From NCBI GenBank assembly GCA_008000375.1, contig SMOI01000119.1:1-64000 (forward strand): 64,000 nucleotides of DNA, in the 5' to 3' direction. Source of the stretch: Poteriospumella lacustris (Eukaryota > Sar > Chrysophyceae > Chromulinales > Dinobryaceae). Positions 44,525-55,164 of this stretch are shown here, in pieces. How positions within the stretch are numbered: position 1 is the first letter of the stretch; each line of letters starts with the position of its first letter. A program made the position numbers and the translations under genes. The notes under the pieces were generated by a model, which saw nothing but the letters and a program-made list of their open reading frames with translations, made no database searches and was not told the origin of the DNA.

Positions 44525-45325
44525 ATCATCGTCTGTGTTATCCCAACACCCGCCGTGCTGGATCCAGATCGTTTGTTGTTTGCTTTTCGTTTCTCTTTTG
44601 GTTTCCTCCGATGAAGTTTCTTATCTTTAGTTCTTTCTGCCCCCCCCTCGCCCTTCCCCTTCCCGTGCGCTTCACTTCATCATAGACACTGACATACACA
44701 TATGCCCCCCTTCCCTTTCCATTCGCTCTCGTATCTTTGCCCCCCTTACTCTACACCACGACGTGGAATCATGTCTTCTCTTTTGACGTGATGAGAACGG
44801 AGATAAAAGGAGGGCTGGATCCCAGGGCGCGTTATTTTTCAACCACCACCACCACCACTTAGGATGACAGTTCCGAATTCTTTTGCAAGCGTACTCACTC
44901 ACTCCTAAGCACTCAATTATCGATCTTCTGCAAACGGTTTAATTTCACCAAAAGCAGCTTGAAATCAGCACATCATTTCTTTGAGCGTGAACAGGCTGAT
45001 GAACGATGAACGAGGGAAGCGGCACACAAACTTCTGCTGTGTGCCTCATGACTCGGCCGTTTCAAAAACAGTGGCTCTGTCGCTACCGACGGACGGCACT
45101 TGGGAGGAATCAACCGCTGAGGGGTTCTTGATTCGCTGCGGCGGTCGCGTGTGGCGTGCGTCGCCGACGACGCGATGAAGAAGAGAGAAGAAGCCACCAC
45201 GACGAACGCTGGCCCTTTTCCTCCGCGATTTTTCAATCAAATCCAGGGTCTCATACTTTCCAATTCGAAATCACTGTGAATTTATTCCGTCGGGAAAGGG
45301 CTCCTCTCCCCACACGTGACAAGAA
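44525..45325. other. Intergenic between ATPase and bL36m
   Basis: An 801-bp spacer with pyrimidine-rich tracts (ccccccctcgcccttcccc near 44641) that probably belong to the ATPase 3' UTR. No gene, RNA or clear repeat is recognised. Confidence 0.5.
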
Positions 45326-45655
45326 ATGAAAGTTCGTTCTGCTGTCAAGATCTTGTGTCCCCATTGCTACATGGTGCGACGAGGAAAGCACATGTATGTG
45401 TACTGCAAGGAAACACCAAAGCACAAGCAGAAGCAGGCCTTCCACACCATCATCAATCGCTCCGCGGAGTTCTGCCAACCAGCTACCATCCCTTCGTACA
45501 CGGCGTCATTCAGCTCTGCCGCGGCTGCTCCTCGAGTACCTGCCACCAACGTCACCGAGATGTTGTTCTGCTCTCCTTGCACCATCCCTTCCGCCACGAT
45601 CAACCCTGCTTCCAAATTTCGCGTCGCAGGTTCTGCGGGTGTCATCTTGGCCTAA
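45326..45655 (+). CDS. MRPL36: Mitochondrial ribosomal protein bL36m
   Basis: 109 residues from ATG 45326. The first 39 residues match bacterial-type L36: MKVRSAVKILCPHCYMVRRG followed by a basic stretch and CKETPKHKQKQAF. The zinc ligands of bL36 are present with the right spacing, C-x2-C-x12-C-x4-H. bL36 sits near the peptidyl-transferase centre of the bacterial-type large subunit. Here it is nuclear-encoded, so an organellar ribosome is implied. There is no N-terminal presequence before the mature start; targeting would have to rely on the basic N-terminus itself. A 70-residue Ser/Ala/Pro-rich C-terminal extension has no counterpart in bacterial L36 (about 38 residues) and might be partly an unspliced reading. 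Confidence 0.8.
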   Translation: MKVRSAVKILCPHCYMVRRGKHMYVYCKETPKHKQKQAFHTIINRSAEFCQPATIPSYTASFSSAAAAPRVPATNVTEMLFCSPCTIPSATINPASKFRVAGSAGVILA

Positions 45656-46257
45656 ACAATCCGCATCGTCAGTGAGCCGATGGGCAACCATTCGCACCGC
45701 CGATGCACTGTTCGATCATTTCTGCAGCACCAGCTCTCTTCTTTGGAGTGCATTCCCCACCTCCTTCCTTCCTTCCTTCCGCTCTTGTACCTATGAAATC
45801 CCCCCTTCTTTGTAGTTGTCATTGCGCACATGTGCGTTCATTTGAGGTGTAACGAAGATCTTTAGTGACGCGCATATGCTGCACCTGGGCGAAGGGTTGG
45901 GGAGTCTTCATGGGACTCCCCCCCCCGTTCCTTGTGGACTCCCCACCACACACGTACAAACACTTTCACTCACTACAAACGTGCACGTTTCTGTCTTGAA
46001 AAATAGACCACACGTCACCGAAGAAAAAGGCCACAAACACACGCCACACAACGAGGGAGAATAAACTGGAGGAGGGAAATACACATAGAAACAAACAGAC
46101 ACACGAGACAGAAGACACCTCGCGTATCCGGTCGTTTTAGGGCAACGCAACAACAGAGAACGTGAATAAAGGCCAAGGGAAAGAAGAAGAAGAAGAAGAG
46201 GAGGAGGAGGAAAGAGAGGAGAAGATCCATCGGAGGAGGAGACGGAGACGGAGACGA
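45656..46257. other. Spacer between convergent bL36m and cNMP-binding gene
   Basis: It contains a ttcc microsatellite (about 45766-45780), a c9 run near 45921 and a long purine tract (aag/gag repeats, 46180-46255) next to the stop of the minus-strand gene. No gene is seen. Confidence 0.6.
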
Positions 46258-49200
46258 TCAGCGGCGATGAGGGCGATCGTGTAGCAACGGACTGGGACCA
46301 GCCATACGCGCTTTGTTCAACAGACCACCCGTGGGCATGCCGCCACCTTCACCCGGGCGAACGTGGTGTAATCGTGCAGGTTCACGTACACCGACACCGA
46401 CACCCTGCGCAGAGTGACCGGTGAGGCTGTGGCTGGGCAGCGACCCGCCGTGCTCCATCGAATCGTCATACGACGCATCCAACGCGGAGAGCAGTCGCAA
46501 GGGGTATCCAACCGACGTGTTGTTCGACACGGCGAAGCGATTGTTGCTGTGGTTGTTGTTGTTCGCTGCGAACTGGGCACTGCTGGGGCGCCCCTGTGCG
46601 CGTGGTACCGGGCTCGCGGGCAGGATTTGTAGGCCCTGGCCAAAGCGGTTGTTGGCGGGGGGAATCGTCGGCAAATTGACGTGCAGATTGTCGTTGGGGT
46701 TGGACGACGGCTGCTGGGCAGATGGGCGGCGGAAAGGGGAGGCCTTCAGATGCAACGTGGACCGTGTCACGGCCCCGGGCGATGTCACGTAGTTGCCATT
46801 GGCCGTGGTCGGATCGAAGCGTAAACCCGCCGCCGGTGACGATGGCGTCGGAGAGGTGGACGTTCGTCGATGGGAAGGCGCCGTTTGTGGTCGTGGGGCC
46901 GACAGAATCGTTGATCTGCCGCTGAGCGTCGCAGAGGGCGCCGCACCAGTCGCTTCTGCGTCTGCAGACGTCGCACCCGCATCGGTGGTGGGCGTTTTCA
47001 TGGCGCTGGGCAAGGCGGACGCGGGCCGTTTCTGGGAGCCCTGACGCTGGAGTCGTGCGGTGGTAGGACGGCCACTCATCGGCCGACCTCGTCCATAGCC
47101 CTCCCCCGCCGCCGCCGCCACCGCCGCAGTGGCCGCTGCGAGTGCGTCTTGTTGCGCCTGTTGTTGGAAATACTTCGGCGGGGCCGATGACTGGCGGTGG
47201 AGCGCAGGCCGCAGCGATTTGATGTAGAACTGCACCTCGTCGTCGTCCTCCATGTTGTTGGTGTCCTCGTCCACCTCCGTCAACGACTCGCCACCGCCGA
47301 GGGACCGCGAACCTTCCGCGAGGTCGTCTTCAAAGATCGTGACGCTTTTCTTGCGGGACGATGGCGTGGGCGGTGACGTGCCACGGCCGCCTTTTGGAGG
47401 TGCAGCTTCGCCGCCTTTGGCTTCACCGCCACCGCCACCGCCACCAGGCGACAACAAATTCGCGTACGATTTGCGAAAGCCACCGACCAGTTGACTGGTC
47501 GCCAGTGACTTCCGTCGCATGGCTTCCACTTTTCGCCGATAGGCAGCTCGCTCGACGTCCGTCAATGCCTCTTCTTCTTCGGGTGTCAACAGATCCGGAT
47601 GGGTCCCCGCCGTTTCCAAGTTGCCATCGGAATGAAAGCGCCGATCGATGATGTTCTGGCTGGCCATGATCTCTTTCATCTTCGACACCACCACCGTCGT
47701 CGTCGTCGCCGCCGCCGCCGCCGTCGGGGGCGTCGGTGCTTGGCCACTGCCTTGGCCACTGGCGCCTGACGCTACGGCGGAGGACGTCGTCGAAGCATTC
47801 GTGTCGAACGCTGGCAGCGGTTGATTCATCAGCTGCTGCTTCTGCAGACGGGCCTTCGCCGTCAACGGCCGCTTCGCCGCCAAAATCAATTCTTGACTCT
47901 TCTGCAGCGTCCGCGCGTCACGACACGCGGCCGAGACCATCAACAAATCGAATTCTTTGTTCAAAATGGCGGGAATGTCTTCCAAGTTCCGTACACGGTC
48001 CTTGGGACGTGGCGGAGGACGCCACAACAATGGATTTTGCAGGCGCGTGTCGAGCGGATGTACGAGAGACGATTGATACGCCACATCGGCTTTCGACGGT
48101 GGCTTTTTGTTGGGGCTGGAAGGTCTGGACTTGCCGGGGCTATTCGAAGGTGAACCCGGCGTACTTCGTGGTTTGCCACCGCTGCCATGGGCCGCCGTGG
48201 GCGACGATGCACGTCGTGCACCACTTTCGGGTCGAATATTCGCGTAGATATGATCGCGGCTGTCATTGCCACCCAGCGTCTTCTTCGGACGGTACAACGT
48301 ATAGCCACCGTACTCTCCCATCGCCTCGTGGTTGGGGTCGGCGTCATCGTCGCCACTGACGTCGCCGTCGTCGGCGTCGGTACGACCGCGGTGGCCGCCT
48401 GGTCGTTTCCCATCGCCGCCCGATGCCTCATCGTCGTCGTCGTCGTCATCGCTGTCCATGTGATCGCCCAACATCTTCCGTCGATGCTTCTCCGCCGCTT
48501 CTTTTTCTTTCGCTTCTTGTTTCCGCAGCTGTGGCAGGTAATGGGCCTCGACATTCATCACGTGGTACTGCCGACGCACTTTGGCACGCTCCATTTTCAT
48601 GATTTTCACGCGCTCCCGTCGCCATTCTTGTTTCGCGAGAAACGATTGACGCACCAAATCGACACTGGACATGTCAAACAACAAGAAATTCGCCTCGTGC
48701 AAGACCAACACTTCCAACTTCGTCGCCGACACCGCATAGAACTCTTCCGTCACTTTGCTGCTGATCGCCTTCACAAACCGATTGCAGAAGCCGGATTCCC
48801 CGAAGTAATCGCCGTTCTGCAACGTCGTCACGACGTGTTTCTTGCGCAACGAATCCAAAATGTCGACTTTGCCGTTGACGATGAAGTACAAGTCCTTCGA
48901 CACGGCTCTGTTCCGCGTGATGACCACGTGGTTTTCGATGTCCTCCTGCACGAGCACGTGGGCCAATCGTAAGAGTTTGTACGAATCCCAGACGCGAAAC
49001 ATGGGCACTTGGGCTAAGAACTTGGACTTCTCTTCGGTGCCCATGTGCACCGAGTCACGGTCCTGGGCGGAGAGGAAGTCTTCGTCTTCGATGACGAGCA
49101 AGTCGACGTTGGTCATCGACAACGCCGTCAACATCCGCGTATGCATCCCCGACAAGGCCGCTTCACCAAAGACTTCACCGGGGAACAAATCTTCTTCGTA

Positions 49201-50876
49201 AAACGTTTTGCTGTACGCTTCGTTGGGGTTGGCCAAGTGCCCATCGCCACGTTGGACACGGGTAAAGATACGTACACTGCCCCGCAAGATCATGAAGGCG
49301 CACGTGCCTTTCGTATCCACTTCCACGATCTTCCGCAAATAGCGGAAACGAACCAATTTCACCTTCTTCGCCAACAGCGCAAACTGATGTGGGGGCCACA
49401 TCTTGCACAGACGATCGCGCAGATGGTTCCGTTGCTTCAACAGACCCAAAATGAACGCGTGATCCACCGCCGTACGTCGAGGAGGATCCATCTCTAAGAT
49501 ACGCAAGGCTTGTTCTTGGATCTCGGTCACCGCTTCAAAGCGATTGTTCGTGGTGCTGATAATGTTGACGGCCACTTTGCCGTATTCGTTGCAGTGCGTC
49601 GGATCGAGAAGAATGTCTCGATACAACCGGTGGTACATCGAATTCCACAACGATTCGGTGAGAAACGTCATCAACCGACGCAACAGCGACGAGATACGCA
49701 CTTCATCTCGTTGACCAATGGTGTTGTAACCCGAAATACGCCGTTTGTTGGCGAGGGAATTCATTTGTTTGATGGCGCCCGCGTTGACGTCTTGTTTGTT
49801 GTCGGTGTTGCTGGCGCGCATCGCTTGATGCTCCATCAGTTTCACTTTGAAGTTCTTCAACAAGCGGTTGAAATCATTGCGACTGAGGGTCAAACAACTG
49901 ACGGAATCCACCGAAATGACATTGGCCGTACGGCGATTCGATGTCTCAATCAACGCCACTTCACCGAAGAAGTCACCGGGATGCAACCGCGCGACTTCTT
50001 TCTCGTTTTGTTCAGAGCTATTCACGGTGACCTTGCAGGTACCTTCCGTCAGAATGAAGAAAGTATTGCCAGTCGTGCCCTGTCGACAAATGTACGATCC
50101 AGGCATGTAGGTCATGGGTATCATGGCCTCGAGCAACTTCCGTTTGTTGACCATCGTCATGCTCTTGAACAACGGCACGGCTTCCAAGACACTTTGGCCG
50201 ATTTGTTTGCGGTTTTCTTCGATGATTTGATTGGTCGTCGATAACAGACTGTCGAACTGCATCTTCGTCATCCGAAGACACTTTGCTTCGTCACTGAGAA
50301 CGGTGATGGTGGCTGATCGCGGTTCTGCCGTCAACAGCGAAATCTCACCGAAGAAAGAATTCTTTCCCAGCCGAGCCAGCTCCCTGGGATGCTCAGTCGG
50401 GTCCTTCGTGTTTGTTTTTCTCTGCAGACGATGTATTGAAAGTGAGATTCATAGCAACAGGAGAGTGATTAAGGGGCAAAGCTTACCGTCACACTCACGA
50501 AGCCCTCTTCGAGGACGAAAAACGAATCACCGATATCGTCTTGTTCAATGATTTTGTCGCCCTTCTTGTAATACACTTCTTCCATGCTTCTGGCAGCAGT
50601 TTCGATGGAGCTCTGCGGTAATCCAGCTGTGACAACGAAACGAAATTACAGCGAGAACAGACAACACGATGTGGAGTCATCGGGGAACTCACCGAAAGTG
50701 GTGACATTTTTCAAAATAACTGCTCGGTATTGCTGGTTCTTTTCAAGTTGCTCTTGAATTTCTCGTTTGGCTCTTTCGAAGGGAGTTTCATGTAAAATGG
50801 CGTCGACTTCTTTGTTCCCCTGATCGGACAGTTCCTTGTATGCCACGAACTTTGCGGCGATCAGGTCGTTTGGCAT
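46258..50876 (-). CDS. Protein with four cyclic-nucleotide-binding domains
   Basis: Three exons (50693-50876, 50487-50626, 46258-50421) join in phase to 1,495 residues. Four cNMP-binding (CAP-family) folds lie in series, at roughly 45-175, 190-305, 455-570 and 575-695. Their phosphate-binding cassettes read FFGEISLLTAEPRSAT, FFGEVALIETSNRRTA, VFGEAALSGMHTRMLT and YFGESGFCNRFVKAIS. The Arg that contacts the cyclic phosphate is present in the first two, plausible in the third and missing in the fourth. There is no kinase, channel or exchange-factor domain. The second half is disordered, with poly-Asp, Pro/Ser-rich and poly-Ala tracts. It is likely a cAMP/cGMP-responsive scaffold, perhaps flagellar; the role is inference. 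Small exons 1-2 carry only the start of domain 1, so the ATG at 50876 is well constrained. Confidence 0.85.
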
Positions 50877-51724
50877 CCTTATAAGCAATGAAACCAACGA
50901 TCTTAGCTACGTCATATGACGTACACGAAATAAGCTACTCGTATTCTGTGATGAATCCAATGAAACAAGGACTAATGATTGAATGCAGAGAGATGACTCT
51001 CAACGGAAACGCAAATGAATCCAAGTTTTCTCACAAACCATAATCCATAGCCGTGGCGGTAGTCAATACTTAAAGTAAACAAAGATGTTCGGATGTGTTC
51101 TTTCTTTCAACGACGCAATAAAAGTCTCTTGGGTCTGGTAAGAAGAGGGTCTGGTTGATTCTTCTCTGCTGCTGCTGGCCGTCGATGATGGATGAAACTG
51201 CCAAATTCATCGTCATCATCATCATGGCCGTCCCGTGTGCGCAACGACATGGGACAGTGACAACATCAGTGACGCTGTAACAGATCTCATACAGTACACA
51301 CCAAACTATTGGATAGACAGTCATCAAAGGATCATGTCATCGATTGCAGACGGACAATAACAAAATTAATATCAAGCCAGTGACTGATCACCACAGGGTA
51401 GAATTTGTTTCAGTCATTGATTGCACTGGTCATACGATCGTGAATGACGTCGAAAGAGATGAACGATGCAGACGAAAGCAAAAACCGCCGTCGAAGTGGA
51501 GCCATCGATCAACTACTGCATTCTTGATCCAGCAAGTAGAGGAATACGAAATGATTTACTCATGTACACAGAGTCGCACACTTAGCGATCGTTAGCGCGA
51601 TACAAAGAGTCGCACGTCGCTTAGTACGTCGTGGCAGATGATTCCCATGCCCGACTCACTGATCAGGTCGTGGCCTTGACCCCTCTCTCACACACCCACA
51701 CCAACCCTCTTGATGTCTTCAAGG
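50877..51724. other. Upstream flank of cNMP gene with degenerate TBC1D20-locus copy
   Basis: No intact gene. From 50931 to about 51590 the DNA is a collapsed, diverged copy of the TBC1D20 locus (separate entry). The rest, up to the DUF285 stop, shows nothing recognisable. Confidence 0.55.
50931..51590 (+). pseudogene. TBC1D20: Internally deleted copy of the TBC1D20 locus
   Basis: Blocks appear in the same order as in 52755-55990: 50931-51080 resembles 52756-52890 (ctctcaacggaaacgcaaat shared). 51324-51470 resembles the TBC1D20 leader and start (53064-53220, shared gtagaatttgtttcagtcat). About 51475-51510 resembles codons near the 3' end (54620-54665, shared ccgccgtcgaagtgga). 51538-51575 resembles DNA upstream of the LOG gene (55944-55985, shared gtagaggaatacgaaatgat). 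The start codon is altered and the TBC domain is gone, so it cannot encode the protein. Mismatches throughout show it is older than the left-end array. Confidence 0.75.
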
Positions 51725-52705
51725 TCACTTCTTCCCCTGTGATTGCAATACCAAAGCTGACGGGTGATAGGACGCCGTCCCCTCCAACATACCTGTCCTA
51801 TTGACAACGCGACGCATATCCCACATGCCCAATGGCTGGTTAAACGACGACGCATCATAAAACATGTAACTCATATTGGTGACCAGGCTGATATCCCACG
51901 TGCCTAACGGCTGATTAAACAACGATGCGCTGTGAAACATGTTCCCCATAAACTTAACCTGCCTCACGTCCCATGAGTCCAGTGGCTGATTGAACCCAAT
52001 GGCTTCATGAAACACATCCGACATATCCGATACGTTACTGACGTCCCACGAGGACAATGGCTGATTGAAACACGTGGTACAATAGAACATGTAGGACATA
52101 ACCGTGGCCTGGCTCACATTCCACGTGGTCAGGGGCTGATTGAACACGTCTGTGCCAGCGAACATAAACTGCATATTGGTGACACGACTAACGTCCCACG
52201 TCGATAACGACTGGTTGAACAACTTCGCATCGCAAAACATGCTTTGCATTGTAGTCACGTGACTAACATCCCACGTGTCCAACGGCTGGTTGAAGACCTT
52301 CGCAGCGTAAAACATGCTGACCATTGATGTGACGTTCCGCACGTCCCAACGGTCGATGCGATCGTTGAACTTGGAATTGCGGAAGAGGTCCTCCATATTG
52401 GTGACTCCACTCACGTCCCAATCGTTGATGTCCCCGTACCGTTGTATTGCATGTGCTCGTCTGCGGCACCACAGCTGCACCGCCTCTCGTAGTGTCTTGT
52501 TGTCGAACGACACCCAGGCATAGTCGTGGATCATTTGTCGCACTCCGAACGGCAAGATACGGCTTCCGCAGCATTTGCTCACCGCGTGATAGAGACACAG
52601 TTCCAATATGTCACGGTGCGGACGACGTCGTTCGTCGGCGCCTGCTGGTCGGGTGATGCGCTGCGAACCACCAATGAGAAAAGTCGTCAGACAGCTCACA
52701 GCCAT
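51725..52705 (-). CDS. DUF285 (BspA-like) repeat protein
   Basis: Single exon, 326 residues. After 90 or so residues without a signal peptide come nine 33-residue repeats (99 bp each) of the DUF285/'mycoplasma surface' type: core W-D-V-x2-V-T-x-M followed by M-F-x-x-A-x-x-F-N-Q-P-L. Examples are WDVSHVTTMQSMF and FNQPLDTWDV. The first and last repeats are degenerate. These repeats form a right-handed solenoid related to bacterial leucine-rich repeats, and the family is expanded in several microbial eukaryotes as well as bacteria. The absence of a signal sequence or anchor suggests an intracellular protein. The N-terminus (ILPFGVRQMIHDYAW) looks like a short helical adaptor. Function is unknown. 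It lies between the degraded and intact copies of the TBC1D20 upstream region. Confidence 0.85.
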   Translation of the reverse strand: MAVSCLTTFLIGGSQRITRPAGADERRRPHRDILELCLYHAVSKCCGSRILPFGVRQMIHDYAWVSFDNKTLREAVQLWCRRRAHAIQRYGDINDWDVSGVTNMEDLFRNSKFNDRIDRWDVRNVTSMVSMFYAAKVFNQPLDTWDVSHVTTMQSMFCDAKLFNQSLSTWDVSRVTNMQFMFAGTDVFNQPLTTWNVSQATVMSYMFYCTTCFNQPLSSWDVSNVSDMSDVFHEAIGFNQPLDSWDVRQVKFMGNMFHSASLFNQPLGTWDISLVTNMSYMFYDASSFNQPLGMWDMRRVVNRTGMLEGTASYHPSALVLQSQGKK

Positions 52706-53199
52706 ACCATGGTATGGTCAGCATTCCCTTACCTCGTTGACAACCTCCATACTACGAAATAAATTTCTCGAATTATTATGTGATGTATCCAATGAAACAA
52801 CGTACCTATGCTCTCAACGGAAACGCAAATGAATCCCACGTTTCTCACAAACCATAATCCAGAGCCGTAGCGATATGGATCAATGCATCAATAGAGAAAA
52901 GTATTCAGATGTGTTCTGTCTATCCCATATCCCATATCCCATACTATTATCCCATGTCCCACACAAATCCCATCTTCCTCTCTGCTGCGGCGTCATCATC
53001 ATCATGTCCCTTCCCACCATTTCTTTTTCCCTCCCACCGCGAAGAAATGAACTCAACTGCTCAAAACTCAGACATCAAAGGATCATTCATGCCATCGATT
53101 GCAGACGAACAGTAATACAATTGCTATTAATCAAGCCAGTGACCGCCGTGGTCACCACAAAGTAGAATTTGTTTCAGTCATTGCACTGGTCATTCGAAC
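52706..53199. other. Divergent promoter region, DUF285 / TBC1D20
   Basis: A 494-bp spacer. Its right two thirds is the source of the diverged duplicate at 50931-51470. It includes a short tatcccata repeat (about 52920-52955). No gene is seen. Confidence 0.55.
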
Positions 53200-54857
53200 A
53201 TGGATGACGTTGAAAGAGAACTCGAGAGTATTATTCTTGCTCAACCAATCGATTTGACCGCTCTTCGAGCCTTCTCAAGGCGGAAAGGCGGATTTCAAAA
53301 CAATAAGATGCGCATTAGAGTGTGGCCTAAACTTATGGACGTCAACAGATACAAGGTCATGGACTTCCGACAAGAAATTGATCCACATCGCGACGATTCC
53401 CAAGTACAGTGTGACGTGGAACGATCTCTCTGGAACATCGAAATCATTCAAACATGGAGAGATTCGTACCGAGAACGACGGCGGCAAGCGTTATCGGATA
53501 TCATCGTCTCTATCTTGTGCCGCAACAAGGGTCTCCACTATTATCAGGTATAACTGCATCTACTCCTCACACCCATGAATGCTTCAATGGTTTTATCGGT
53601 TGATTTGATGTAGGGATTTCATGATATCGTCAGCGTTTTCTTGTTGGTGTTTCAAGACGATCATTTGGCCTTCGCTGTATCTGAGCGAGTAGCGTTGAGT
53701 TATTTGGTCGATTTCATGCAAAAGGATTTCGAACTGGTTTGTCAGTTCATGAAGATTGTTCTCGTCATTGTGGAAGCTGCCGACCCTGAACTGCATGCTC
53801 ATTTGATGGAAGCGAATATGGAGCCATTTTTCGCCACCAGTTGGTTGATCACTTGGTTTTCTCACGATATCAAGAGGCTCGACGACGTCGCGCGTTTGTT
53901 CGATGCCATCATGTCGTCTCCGCCACTATACATCTACTACATGTCGGCTGCGGTAAGTATTTCCTATCGTACTCAGTGCAGCCCTTACCCTTGTTGAATC
54001 GTGATTTGCCTGGTTCTTGATGTTTTTGTTGTGATGTGCATGCAGTATGTCATCTACCTGCGAGAAGAGCTACTCGAGACGGAAGCGGACTTCGCCATGA
54101 TGCACAGCACCTTGGCACGTGCCCCCGAAAAGTTTGGATTTCCCATCGAAACCATCATCGCCTCTGCCGATGAGTTGATGAAGCTCTTTGACGTGGACGA
54201 GATCAAGTCGATTGTGACGGACATCAAGCTCCTGCAACTCATGAACTCGAAAAAGTAAGTGGACACGTTGTGTGCTGCTGAACTGGTTTACCCGACGTTG
54301 TGCTGATTCAAACGACTGCATCATCGTCCTCTTCCTCCTCTGCCTCTATATGTAGAATCGTTAGTATCTCTCGGCCGTGCTTTACAAAGACATGGGCAGA
54401 CTCAGACTGGACATTGCTGCAACAAATGCGGCTCATTCCCAACAAAACATGGCCGTTCAACGCGAATGTCTTCAAGGTGTTGTGGACAAACGGATGGAAT
54501 CTCACCTTTCTATCCTCCGCCAAACTACGCACGTTGGAACAGCAGAAAAAGAAAGAAAACCAGAACCACGTGTTTCAAAGCCGTCAAGAACAGTTGCTGA
54601 ACAATGCCGCCAAAGCCAAGGCCAATGCAAAAGCCGCCGTCGAAGTGGAACCATCGGTCATCGACTACGTTCTCGGGGCCGTCGACGAAGTCATGTATGT
54701 CATGTACATTAACGCACGGATGTTGCGCAATCGCTATGAGAAAAGTGAACGATACGTCAATATTGCCGTCTACAAGAGCCTGCTCGTATCCATAACAGTC
54801 GTTGTCAGCGGATCCATGCTGTACTCGTGGTGGAACGGAAGCCACAAACTGCAATGA
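53200..54857 (+). CDS. TBC1D20: TBC1D20-type Rab GTPase-activating protein
   Basis: Four exons (53200-53547, 53614-53952, 54046-54254, 54356-54857) join in phase to 465 residues. The TBC domain has both catalytic fingers: the Arg in VQCDVERSLW and the Gln in LHYYQGFHDIVSVFLLVF. SWLITWFSHDIKRLDDVARLF and the helical tail match TBC1D20 closely. A hydrophobic segment near the C-terminus (SLLVSITVVVSGSMLYSWW) is a tail anchor, as in TBC1D20, which sits in the ER and acts on Rab1/Rab18. The likely role is turning off a Rab1-like GTPase in ER-Golgi traffic. The stretch after the TBC domain (about residues 300-400) is poorly conserved, and its exon-4 junction is the least certain. Introns are 66, 93 and 101 nt. 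Confidence 0.88.
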
Positions 54858-55164
54858 ACACGAAGAACGACCCCGCCACCTGGATTGGCTGCTTTTTTCC
54901 TTCCTATCAATTTTCTTACGCAAAGAAATGAATCGCATTTCCCTACACGTCACCCGCATGACTTCGCTCAGGTGGACAGGTGGACAAGTGGACTGATGAA
55001 AACAATCTGCTGTGAGTTAACATCTAAATTATATAAATATGTATAGTTCTGTTGATATTCGCTCACTCGCTCAAATGAAAGAAGAGGGCGGGCGAACAAT
55101 AAAATACGATTCAACGATGTATGATGATGGATGTACGCTGACGATACCTACACTGAACATCTAT
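54858..55164. other. Spacer between convergent TBC1D20 and LOG gene
   Basis: A 307-bp AT-richer spacer, with no gene, RNA or repeat recognised. It may contain the end of the LOG transcript if the donor-like gtaagtag at its stop is used. Confidence 0.45.
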
